Below are positions 15,675 through 24,523 of a stretch of DNA of 32,049 nt, in pieces (within the stretch, counting starts at the first letter, position 1; each line of letters opens with the position of its first letter). The notes under the pieces were generated by a model, which saw only the letters and a list, made by a program, of their open reading frames with translations, was not told where the DNA came from and searched no databases. Source of the stretch: a bacterium. GTDB taxonomy: Bacteria; UBP6; UBA1177; JAKLFG01. The stretch lies in contig JAKQHE010000217.1 of NCBI GenBank assembly GCA_029573155.1, positions 1-32,049 of the forward strand, given 5' to 3'. Both the position numbers and the translations under genes were made by a program.

Positions 15675-18600
15675 ATGTGGCTTCTCAGGAACTTTTTGAC
15701 GCTTGTCTTCATGTTTTCGCTCGTTTTCCTCGCCGCCTGTGACGGCACGAAGACGACCCCCGGCACCGATGCGCTCACCGACGGTATCGCGGCCGATGAC
15801 GATCTCATCACCGACGACCTCATCCCCGATGAAGAGGAGCCGGATGAGGCCGACATCGACACGAAGCCGGATCCCGACAAGGTCGAGGCCGACATAGTGG
15901 ACGGCGATATCGCCGATGTCGAACCCGACGACGATATCGTGACCGGGCCCTGTGCCCCGAATCCCTGCGAAGAGATGACCGGGAGCACGGGCGAATGCAC
16001 CGTGGACGGCGACACCTTCATCTGCGGCTGTGCGGCGAATTACACATGGAATGCCGAAGAAAAAGAGTGCGCGGCCAACATGCGGCGAACGAACTGCGCG
16101 AACATCCCGCAGAACGCGCACGGTATCGGTGATAACGCCGACGGCAAGTACGAACAGACATGGAACGGCGAGGCGTGGCTTCCCGCGTCGGTCGTCTGTA
16201 CTTGGGAGTGCGACAATAACTATTCGCTGAACGAGGAAGAGACCGGTTGTCTCGCCGATATCCAGCGGACCGACTGTACGAACATCCCTGACAACGCGCA
16301 CGGCGTGCTCGCTAACGCCGACGGTAAATTCCAGCAGGTCTGGAACGGCGAGAGCGAAAGTTGGGAACCCGCTTCCTTTACCTGCGCATGGGTTTGCGAC
16401 GACAACTACACGAAGAACGGCGAGGTCTGCGATGCGAATACGCGGCGGGTCGCCTGCGTCAACTCCCTGCCCGATAACGCGCATTGGGCCGACCCGAATG
16501 CCGACGGCAAATTCCTGCAGACTTGGAATGGTTCGACGGACGAATGGGAACCGTTGACCTCGGTGTGCGCGTGGGCGTGCGACGAGAATTTCTCCCTGAA
16601 TGACGAAGAGGATGGCTGTGTCGCGAATACGCGGCGGACCGATTGCGTGAGCGCGAAACCGGACCACTCCCACTACAGCGGTGAAAACGACGACGACAAG
16701 TTCGAACAGACATGGGATGCCGGAAGCAACGATTGGACGCCGGCGTTCTTCACCTGCAAATGGGACTGCGACGACAATTATACTTTTGATTCGATGGGGC
16801 CCACCTGTGTCCCCGATACCCGGCCTGAAGAGTGTACGAATACCTTGCCCGACAATGCGTACTGGATCGATCCGAACGCCGATGGTACCTTTGAGCAAAC
16901 ATGGGATGGCGACAGTTGGGAGCCGGCGACCTTCTCCGACTGTGCATGGGAGTGCGATGAACACTACACCCAAAATGGCCTTGTCTGCGATCCCAAAACG
17001 CAACGGGCCGATTGCGTCAACCAAATACCGGATCATGCCTTTTACAGCGGCGCGAACGACGACGGCAAGTTCGAACAGACATGGGACGGCGGGATCGAGG
17101 ACTGGACCCCGGCGCCCGAAACGGTCACCTGCGAGTGGGAATGCGATAAGGGATACCCGATCAATGAGGCGGAAGACGACTGCGTATTCCAGCCGATCGT
17201 GTATGTCAACCATGCCGCGACCGACGGCGAGAACACCGGGTATTCGTGGGCCGATGCGTTCACCGACCTGCAGGACGCCCTGAAACAGGTCATCGCCGGT
17301 CAGGAGATATGGGTCGCCACAGGCACCTATAAACCGTCCCGTTGTCCCTACTTCGACGGCTGCGACGATAAGGAAAAAACCTTTATGATGTTCCGTGATA
17401 CAGGCGTCGATTTCGTTCTGTACGGCGGCTTTGACGGTACCGAGACGACCCGCGATCAACGCGATTGGGAGACGAACGAGACCATTCTGTCGGGCGATAT
17501 TACCGGCGACGATGCCTGGGATGATGTCAACGGCGGCTGGCTGAACCGTACCGACAATGTCTATCGCGTACTGGTGTTCGATCCCGCCATGCCTTCAAAC
17601 ACGCTACTCTTGGACGGGTTCACCGTCAGCGGTGGACATAGCGAAGGCATGGATAATCGGGGTGGCGCCGTTTCTTCCACCAACCATGCCGTTGAGGTGC
17701 GCAACTGCGTTTTCCGTGGCAATGTCGCTTCGGGTGGCGGCGCCATATTTGTCATCGATGGCCAACTGACCGTCGATAACTCCTTTTTCTATCGCAATGC
17801 GGCCGATCCTTCTTCTTCTGGAAGCGGTGGAGCGATAGCCACTTTGAATGCCCCCCTCTCCCTGACCGACTCGGTCTTTGATGAGAACTTCGCCGGCGAT
17901 AACGCCGGTGCGGTCAACTGCAATGGCAATGTGACGATTTCCGGCTCTTCTTTCCTCAATAACCATGCCGCAGGAAACGCCGCCGCCCTTTCTATCGGGA
18001 ATGCGACTTTGGCAACTATCACCGACACCGATTTTGTCGGGAATACCTCTGGCTTCGGCGGTGCCATCGGCATAAATACCACCACTTCGGTTGTCGTTGC
18101 CTCCTGCTATTTCGAGGCGAATGAGGCGACCGACGAAAATGGAAGCGGTGGAGCGATCAGCGTTAACGCCGACTCCTTCTCCCTTTCCAATTCGCAGTTC
18201 GTTGACAACAGCGCTTCCATGGGTTCCGCGGTGAAACTCTGGACGGTCGCCGACGCGACGGTGACCTCCGTCACTTTCACGGGAAATACCGGTTCCGCGA
18301 TCTCCGCCCAAGGTGGTGCGTTGGTCATCACCAATTCTACCTTCACCGACAACACCGCCGCCGTGAACCGTGTTTCCGCCATCGAGATGCAGGATGCCTC
18401 CTCCCTTTCCATAAGCAGTTCGTCGTTCCTGTCGAATGAGGCGGACAGAAGCACCATTAATGTCAGAGACACCCTCCTTTTCTCCGTAAATGACTGTTCC
18501 TTCCAGAATAACAATGGATCGGCAATAAATATGGAGGGAACTCCTCTACAGATGACCGACTGTGATTTCATCGGCAACCATGCCGCTTCCGGAGCCGCCG

Positions 18601-19274
18601 TCAACCCCGGCGATGGCGATCACACGATAACCAACTGCCGTTTCAAGAACAATGCCGCCGACCTGCCGGGAGAGCCGGATGACATTTTCGCCGGCTGGGG
18701 CGGCGTCATGGCCATGATGGGGGCGAACATGACGGTCATCAACTCGGTCTTCGAGGGAAACACCGCGGCCGAATCGGGCGGCGCCGTCGCAGCCATCTGG
18801 TCCACGCTTTCCTTTACCAACTGCACTTTTACCGGCAACACCGACCTTAACGGCGACGGCATCGTCTACATCGGAACGAACGGTCCTGTCAACAACACCA
18901 TACTTTGGGACACGGTGGAAGAGGTCACCACTCTCACGGTCGGAGAGGATGTGTACGACATGGGACCGAGTAACCCGACCTTCAGTTACAGCGATGTCTA
19001 TGGAAGCGGCGGCTCAGGCAACGATTGCGGTCCCAGCGCCGACGAATACTGCTGGGTCCTGCCGTTTGGCACCGACGGCGGCAACAACATAGATCTCGAT
19101 CCGCTCTTTGTCGGCTCGGGCGCCGACCCGCTCGACCTGCAGGCGACATCGCCGTGCATCGACGCCGGAAGTAACGCGCTGGTGCCGGAAGGGATTCTGT
19201 ACGACATCCTTGGTGATGCCCGGATACAGACGGGACCAGCCGGTGTGGTCGATATGGGTGCGTATGAACAATGA
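15675..19274 (+). CDS. Lipoprotein paralogue with six ~60-aa four-Cys modules and C-terminal beta-helix/choice-of-anchor-Q-like region
   Basis: ATG 15675 with SD CGGAGG; MWLLRNFLTLVFMFSLVFLAACDGTK lipobox; module repeats; GDARIQ...VDMGAYEQ end. Confidence 0.9.
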   Translation: MWLLRNFLTLVFMFSLVFLAACDGTKTTPGTDALTDGIAADDDLITDDLIPDEEEPDEADIDTKPDPDKVEADIVDGDIADVEPDDDIVTGPCAPNPCEEMTGSTGECTVDGDTFICGCAANYTWNAEEKECAANMRRTNCANIPQNAHGIGDNADGKYEQTWNGEAWLPASVVCTWECDNNYSLNEEETGCLADIQRTDCTNIPDNAHGVLANADGKFQQVWNGESESWEPASFTCAWVCDDNYTKNGEVCDANTRRVACVNSLPDNAHWADPNADGKFLQTWNGSTDEWEPLTSVCAWACDENFSLNDEEDGCVANTRRTDCVSAKPDHSHYSGENDDDKFEQTWDAGSNDWTPAFFTCKWDCDDNYTFDSMGPTCVPDTRPEECTNTLPDNAYWIDPNADGTFEQTWDGDSWEPATFSDCAWECDEHYTQNGLVCDPKTQRADCVNQIPDHAFYSGANDDGKFEQTWDGGIEDWTPAPETVTCEWECDKGYPINEAEDDCVFQPIVYVNHAATDGENTGYSWADAFTDLQDALKQVIAGQEIWVATGTYKPSRCPYFDGCDDKEKTFMMFRDTGVDFVLYGGFDGTETTRDQRDWETNETILSGDITGDDAWDDVNGGWLNRTDNVYRVLVFDPAMPSNTLLLDGFTVSGGHSEGMDNRGGAVSSTNHAVEVRNCVFRGNVASGGGAIFVIDGQLTVDNSFFYRNAADPSSSGSGGAIATLNAPLSLTDSVFDENFAGDNAGAVNCNGNVTISGSSFLNNHAAGNAAALSIGNATLATITDTDFVGNTSGFGGAIGINTTTSVVVASCYFEANEATDENGSGGAISVNADSFSLSNSQFVDNSASMGSAVKLWTVADATVTSVTFTGNTGSAISAQGGALVITNSTFTDNTAAVNRVSAIEMQDASSLSISSSSFLSNEADRSTINVRDTLLFSVNDCSFQNNNGSAINMEGTPLQMTDCDFIGNHAASGAAVNPGDGDHTITNCRFKNNAADLPGEPDDIFAGWGGVMAMMGANMTVINSVFEGNTAAESGGAVAAIWSTLSFTNCTFTGNTDLNGDGIVYIGTNGPVNNTILWDTVEEVTTLTVGEDVYDMGPSNPTFSYSDVYGSGGSGNDCGPSADEYCWVLPFGTDGGNNIDLDPLFVGSGADPLDLQATSPCIDAGSNALVPEGILYDILGDARIQTGPAGVVDMGAYEQ
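16083..17195 (+). repeat. Six tandem four-Cys modules (~62 aa each)
   Basis: Manual alignment of NIPxNAHG...QTWxG...WEPA...CxWxCDxNY...C units, 371 aa total. Confidence 0.88.
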
Positions 19275-19282
19275 TGATGTAG

Positions 19283-19302
19283 GGGCGCAATTCATTGCGC
19301 CC
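19283..19302. repeat. Palindromic intergenic repeat (GGGCGCAATTCATTGCGCCC)
   Basis: 8-bp perfect stem; same family as 14690-14709 and 15589-15608. Confidence 0.85.
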
Positions 19303-19326
19303 GGTTGACCGTTGCATGATCCATGG

Positions 19327-19354
19327 GGGCGCGACCTGTCGCGCCCTCTTTTTT
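19327..19354 (+). terminator. Intrinsic-terminator-like hairpin (GGGCGCGACCTGTCGCGCCC + TCTTTTTT) just upstream of an SD
   Basis: 8-bp GC-rich stem, CCTG loop, T-rich tail ending just before GAGGAGG. Confidence 0.6.
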
Positions 19355-19368
19355 GAGGAGGTTTTCCC

Positions 19369-21744
19369 ATGTGTTCTCTCAGACATCCTTTGATGGGTAT
19401 TCTTGTGCTCTCTTTTCTGTTCCTCGCCGCCTGTGACGGCACGAAGACGACGAAGAGCGACGCCGACCAGTTGCCGACCGATGACATCGCGGTCGACGGC
19501 GATCTGCTGACCGACGACCTCATCCCTGACGAGGAAGAGCCGGACGATGCGGACATCGACACGAAGACCGACACGAAACCGGACGGCGATAAACTCGACG
19601 GCGACATGCCCGATACCGACACGGTCGATGTCGAGCCCGACATTGACGAGCCGGTGACCGATGATATGGTCACCGACGATGTGGTCACCGACGATGTGGT
19701 CACCGACGATGTCGTTGTTGATGATGTCGTGACCGACGATATCCTGACCGACGAGGACACGGTCCCCGTGACCCGGCGCACCCTCTGCCTGAACATCCCC
19801 GAAAATGCGCACGGCATCGGCGCCAACGCCGACGGCAAGTTCGAACAGACCCAGAACGGCGCCGTTTGGGAGCCCGAGACCTTCGAATGTGCGTGGGAAT
19901 GCAACAAGAGTTACCTGCCCAACGAGGCCGGCGACGCCTGTTTTTTCCTCGCGACCATCTATGTCAACCACGCCGCGACCGACGGCGCGAACAACGGATC
20001 GTCATGGGAGAACGCCTTCACCGACCTGTCGGATGCGATAGAGGAGGCGCTTGACAACAGCCAGCAGGAGATATGGGTCGCGCAAGGGACCTACACGCCG
20101 ACCTTCTGCTTCACCTCGCCGCAGGAGACCTGTCCCTTCCTGCCGCGCAAACAGACCTTCACGCTGAAACCGGGCGTCGGCATCTATGGCGGCTTTGTCG
20201 GTGACGAAACGGCGCGTGACGAGCGCGACTGGGAGGCGAACGAGACCATCCTTTCGGGCGATCTTGACGGCGACGACGCATGGGACGATCTCAACGAAGA
20301 GTGGCTGAATCGGGACGAGAACGCCTACCATGTCATACAGATCATATGGGATGACCGCCATCAGGCCGACGCGGTGCTCGACGGTTTCACGGTGACCGGC
20401 GGGGTCGCGATCGACGAGGATGACGAGGGCATCGAGGATAAGGGGGGCGGCCTGCTCGCCGGCGACAACGAGGATTCGGCCGACTTCACGGTGCGTAACT
20501 GCCGGTTCGTCGCCAACACCACCGCCGGGGGCGGCGGTGCCATCGCCGTGCTGGAGATGTCCCCGACCATCGAGAACTGTACCTTCATCGACAATAGCGC
20601 CCTTGTTAACGGCGGCGCGGTAATGCTCGCCGAGAGTCCCGCGACCGTGACCGGATGCCGGTTCGAGAACAACTTCACGACCGGGACGACCGGTTCGTCG
20701 GGCGGCGCCATCGCCGCGCTCAACAACAGCGCGCTGACGGTCGTCGAGAGCGATTTTATCGGGAACCGGTCGGTAAAGGTCGCCGCCATCGATGCCGGCG
20801 GGCCCTCGCTGACCATAAACTACGGCTATTTCCAAGGTAACGAGGGGGCGGCCGGGAACGAGGCGAACGGCATCGTGACGATGCAGGCGGGCGGGACGAT
20901 CGAGGTGTTCGACAGCACCTTCGAAGAGAATGCGCCGGTGGTCATAGAGGTCAGGGACGCGACGCTGACGGTAGCCGGATCTTTCTTCACCGGGAACGAG
21001 GGGCCATCCATATCCACCAGCGGCGGCTTGGCGACGATAACGGGCACCATCTTCGAGAACAACGCGGCGGTGAACGGCGGCGCCATAGAGAACTCCGGGA
21101 GCGATATGGCCATCGTGCGATGCCGGTTCGTCGGCAACCACGCCGATCTTCCGGGAAGCGGCTTTGCGGGCATCGGCGGCGCCATATTCGCTACGATGGC
21201 GGGCACCATGACCGTTGCCGACACCGTTTTCGATGGTAACAGCGCGGCGCTGTGGGGCGGCGCGGTGGCGCTCATCATGTCGTCGCCGATCTTCCTCAAC
21301 TGTACCTTCGACGGCAACAGCGATTCGACCGGTGACCGGGCGATATTCATGGCGCAGAGCGACCCGACCTTCGACAACACGATACTCTGGGGACTCGTCG
21401 GCCAGCATGTCGGCGAACTCGGCCCCTTCGATTTCGAGGAGAGCGTCCCGCTGTTCCGGTACAGCGATGTAAAAGACAGCGGCGGTTCCACCAGCGACTG
21501 CGGCATCGGCGGCGACGAATACTGTTGGGTGCTTCCGTTCGGCACCGACGGCGGCGGCAACATCGACGAAGATCCACTCTTCGTCGGTTCGGGCGATGAC
21601 CCGCTCGACCTGCAGGCGACATCGCCGTGCGTGAATACCGGCAACAACGATCTCGTGCCGGATGAGGAATATGCCCTGTACGACCTTCTCGCCGCCGACC
21701 GCATACAGAGCGTCACGGTCGATATGGGGGCGTATGAGCAGTAA
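19369..21744 (+). CDS. Lipoprotein paralogue with one four-Cys module and C-terminal beta-helix/choice-of-anchor-Q-like region
   Basis: SD GAGGAGG then ATG; MCSLRHPLMGILVLSFLFLAACDGTK lipobox; TDDLIPDEEEPDD; one module (19774-~19956); VDMGAYEQ end. Confidence 0.9.
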   Translation: MCSLRHPLMGILVLSFLFLAACDGTKTTKSDADQLPTDDIAVDGDLLTDDLIPDEEEPDDADIDTKTDTKPDGDKLDGDMPDTDTVDVEPDIDEPVTDDMVTDDVVTDDVVTDDVVVDDVVTDDILTDEDTVPVTRRTLCLNIPENAHGIGANADGKFEQTQNGAVWEPETFECAWECNKSYLPNEAGDACFFLATIYVNHAATDGANNGSSWENAFTDLSDAIEEALDNSQQEIWVAQGTYTPTFCFTSPQETCPFLPRKQTFTLKPGVGIYGGFVGDETARDERDWEANETILSGDLDGDDAWDDLNEEWLNRDENAYHVIQIIWDDRHQADAVLDGFTVTGGVAIDEDDEGIEDKGGGLLAGDNEDSADFTVRNCRFVANTTAGGGGAIAVLEMSPTIENCTFIDNSALVNGGAVMLAESPATVTGCRFENNFTTGTTGSSGGAIAALNNSALTVVESDFIGNRSVKVAAIDAGGPSLTINYGYFQGNEGAAGNEANGIVTMQAGGTIEVFDSTFEENAPVVIEVRDATLTVAGSFFTGNEGPSISTSGGLATITGTIFENNAAVNGGAIENSGSDMAIVRCRFVGNHADLPGSGFAGIGGAIFATMAGTMTVADTVFDGNSAALWGGAVALIMSSPIFLNCTFDGNSDSTGDRAIFMAQSDPTFDNTILWGLVGQHVGELGPFDFEESVPLFRYSDVKDSGGSTSDCGIGGDEYCWVLPFGTDGGGNIDEDPLFVGSGDDPLDLQATSPCVNTGNNDLVPDEEYALYDLLAADRIQSVTVDMGAYEQ
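19652..19755 (+). repeat. 15-bp tandem repeat (gtggtcaccgacgat) encoding VTDD[VM] linker
   Basis: VTDDMVTDDVVTDDVVTDDVVVDDVVTDDILTDE. Confidence 0.85.
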
Positions 21745-21749
21745 AAGAA

Positions 21750-21869
21750 TACCTCATCCCTCCCTTCTCCTTGAAAAAGGAGAAGGAGTAAAAGGTAGGG
21801 GCGAGATTCATCACGCCCTCCTTGCCCTCTCCTCTTGCAAGGAGAGGGCGGCAAAGCCGGGTGAGGTAT
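21750..21869. repeat. Composite inverted-repeat element with an internal GTAGGGGCG palindrome and two internal hairpins
   Basis: Outer arms acctcatcc ... gggtgaggt; hairpins ttctccttgaaaaaggagaa and ccctctcctcttgcaaggagaggg; inner gtaggggcgagattcatcacgccctcc. Confidence 0.72.
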
Positions 21870-21871
21870 GT

Positions 21872-23575
21872 GTGTGTCGGGGCGCGATCCATCGCGCCCT
21901 CGTTCTTTTATCCCTGTTCCTCATCGCCTGCGGTGGCGGCAACACGGCCACGGCTGATGCCGATCAGGCCGATCAGACCGATCAGGCCGATCAGTCGGAC
22001 CAGTCGGACCAGTCGGATCAGTCGGATCAGACCGTCGACGACGATCTTATTGATCTACCCGACACCGACGAGCCCGACATCCCGCCGACCATCCTCTCCC
22101 TTTCGGTCGTGATGAACCCGAACGAGGCGGCGCCGCTTGTCGGCGTCATCACCGCCACGACCGAACCGGCGACCCGCCTGCGGGTGACGCTCGAAAGCGA
22201 GGAGGGGACGGAAACCCTGCGTTATGCGGCGCTTGCTACCCAGCACCGCCTGCCGATACTCGGTCTTTTGCCGGGGGTGACCTACACCGTTACCGTGTCG
22301 GTCGAAACGACATCCGGTGCCCAGATCGCATACCCCGATACTTTTACATTGGTCGCGCCACCGCTTCCCGACAATTTTCCGACGATACAGCATGTCTTCT
22401 CTCGTCCCGTCGCGGAACGGGAGCCGGGGTATCTTTTCATCGTGCTCAGCATGGCGCAGGGGATCGCCGGACCGTTCGGTTTCCAGGTGATAGCCTTCGA
22501 TATCGCCGGCAAGGTCCGCTGGCTGAGGCGCGACGCTGATTTCCAGCACGGGATGACGACGCTTCCGAACGGCGATCTCCTTTTTCAGTTCAACCAGAAG
22601 ATCATAGAAGTGAACATGTTCGGCGACATCGTCGGTGAATGGCGACCCGAGGGGGTGGTCGGTGGTCCGCTTGCGGTCGATCTGCCGGGTGTTCAGCGCT
22701 TTCACCATTCGGTGATGGAAGCGACCGATGGCGCCATGGTCGCGCTGGACACCGAGTTCCGCATGATGGACGATATGCCGACGAGCGATACCGACCCCGA
22801 CGGGCCGAGAGATACGGTGATGGTGCTAAGCGACGCCATCGTCGAGTTCGATCGCGACGGCGCCATCCGGTCAAGGCGTTTATTGCTTGATATGCTCGAT
22901 CCCGGACGCTTGGGCTATCTTTTCATTCCCGGTTACCAGTGGAGCCACACGAATTACGCCCTGCCGATACCGGAGGACGATAGCATGCTTATCTCGGTGC
23001 GGCACCAGTCGTGCGTCGTCAAATATGACCGGACGACTGGCGTGATCAAGTGGATACTCGGCAATCATGACAACTGGTCCGCGGAATTCCAGCAGTACCT
23101 TCTGACGCCGGTCGGAACTCCGTTCGAATGGCAATGGTACCAACATAACGCCAAATTGACGCCGGATGGCACCATCCTCATGTTCGACAACGGCAATTTC
23201 AGGGCTATGCCGTACGATACGCCGATACCTGATGAGGATAACTGGAGTCGCGCGGTCGAGTATCGGGTGAACGAGACCGATATGACGGTCGAACAGGTGT
23301 GGGAATGGCGTCTGGAAGGAGAGGATCGCATCTTTTCCGACTCGCTCGGCGATGTCCACTATTTGCCCCAGACCGGCAATGTCATCGTGAATTTCGGTCA
23401 CATTGCTATCGGCACAACAGTAAAAGCCCGCATCTTCGAGGTGACCCACGCGAATCCCGCCGAAGTGCTTTATGAACTACGGATAGACGATGCATCGGTG
23501 AATGATACCGGCTGGATGGTCCACAGTTCTGAATTCCGCCTCTCGCTGTACCCCGACGGGATGCTGGAAGAATAG
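21872..23575 (+). CDS. Lipoprotein arylsulfotransferase (ASST, PF05935-like)
   Basis: GTG start with GAGG SD; MCRGAIHRALVLLSLFLIAC lipobox; RFHHSV, QWSHTNYALPIPEDDSMLISVRHQ, WYQHNAKLTPDGTILMFDNGN motifs typical of arylsulfate sulfotransferases. Confidence 0.85.
   Translation: MCRGAIHRALVLLSLFLIACGGGNTATADADQADQTDQADQSDQSDQSDQSDQTVDDDLIDLPDTDEPDIPPTILSLSVVMNPNEAAPLVGVITATTEPATRLRVTLESEEGTETLRYAALATQHRLPILGLLPGVTYTVTVSVETTSGAQIAYPDTFTLVAPPLPDNFPTIQHVFSRPVAEREPGYLFIVLSMAQGIAGPFGFQVIAFDIAGKVRWLRRDADFQHGMTTLPNGDLLFQFNQKIIEVNMFGDIVGEWRPEGVVGGPLAVDLPGVQRFHHSVMEATDGAMVALDTEFRMMDDMPTSDTDPDGPRDTVMVLSDAIVEFDRDGAIRSRRLLLDMLDPGRLGYLFIPGYQWSHTNYALPIPEDDSMLISVRHQSCVVKYDRTTGVIKWILGNHDNWSAEFQQYLLTPVGTPFEWQWYQHNAKLTPDGTILMFDNGNFRAMPYDTPIPDEDNWSRAVEYRVNETDMTVEQVWEWRLEGEDRIFSDSLGDVHYLPQTGNVIVNFGHIAIGTTVKARIFEVTHANPAEVLYELRIDDASVNDTGWMVHSSEFRLSLYPDGMLEE
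21956..22036 (+). repeat. 9-bp tandem repeat (gaycagncg) encoding a DQA/DQT/DQS linker
   Basis: DADQADQTDQADQSDQSDQSDQSDQTVDDD. Confidence 0.85.
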
Positions 23576-23584
23576 GAGATACCC

Positions 23585-24523
23585 ATGCAACGGATACTCG
23601 TGACCGGCGGTGCCGGCTTCATCGGTTCCCACCTCTGTAAGCGCCTGCTCGAAGAGGGGGCCGAGGTCCTGTGTCTCGACAACTTCTCGACCGGGAGCCG
23701 CCGCAACATACGCCCGCTTCTCTCGCATCCGAACTTCGAACTCATCACCCACGACATCACCGTGTCGATATCGCTCGAAGTGGACCGGATATACCACCTC
23801 GCCTCGCCCGCATCCCCGGTCCGTTACCAGCATCAGCCGGTCATGACGGTGCGGACCAATGTGCAGGGGTCGCTGACGGCGCTCGACCTCGCGCGCGCGA
23901 CCGGCGCGACCATCCTGCAGGCATCGACGAGCGAGATATACGGTGACCCGGAGGTCCACCCGCAGACCGAGGATTACTGGGGTCGCGTCAACCCCATCGG
24001 CCCGCGCAGTTGTTACGACGAGGGCAAACGGTGCGCCGAGACGCTCTTTTTCGACTACCGCCGGCAGTACGGTATCCCCATCAAGGTCGCCCGCATATTC
24101 AACACCTACGGGCCGCACATGGCGGCCGATGATGGGCGCGTGGTCAGCAACTTCATCGTGCAGGCGCTCGCCGGCGACGACATCACGCTCTACGGCGACG
24201 GCTCGCAGACACGGTCGTTCTGCTTCGTGGCCGATATGGTCGAGGGGCTCGTGAAACTCATGGCGACCCCGGAAAGTTTCACCGGCCCGGTCAACCTCGG
24301 CAACCCGCACGAGGTGACGATGCGCGAACTCGCCGCGTCCATCATCCGGCTCACCAACTCGCGGTCGCGCCTGACCTTGCTCCCGCTCCCGCAGGACGAC
24401 CCGAAACGGCGGTGTCCCGACATCGGGCTCGCGAAGCGGGAACTCGGCTGGGAACCGCGCACCCCGTTCGAGGAGGGGCTCGCCGCGACGATAGCGCATT
24501 TCAAAAAAGAGGGGCGCGACTAG
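23585..24523 (+). CDS. UDP-glucuronate decarboxylase/UDP-xylose synthase-like extended SDR
   Basis: [75 protein letters not shown]. Confidence 0.92.
   Translation: MQRILVTGGAGFIGSHLCKRLLEEGAEVLCLDNFSTGSRRNIRPLLSHPNFELITHDITVSISLEVDRIYHLASPASPVRYQHQPVMTVRTNVQGSLTALDLARATGATILQASTSEIYGDPEVHPQTEDYWGRVNPIGPRSCYDEGKRCAETLFFDYRRQYGIPIKVARIFNTYGPHMAADDGRVVSNFIVQALAGDDITLYGDGSQTRSFCFVADMVEGLVKLMATPESFTGPVNLGNPHEVTMRELAASIIRLTNSRSRLTLLPLPQDDPKRRCPDIGLAKRELGWEPRTPFEEGLAATIAHFKKEGRD

Noticed and set aside
13066-17459. Large minus-strand ORFs (13066-15402, 15270-17459, also 10756-12141, 1379-2968)
   Set aside because: Shadow ORFs opposite repeat-rich lipoproteins and mntA/hepT; they cross intergenic repeats and show no domain signature.
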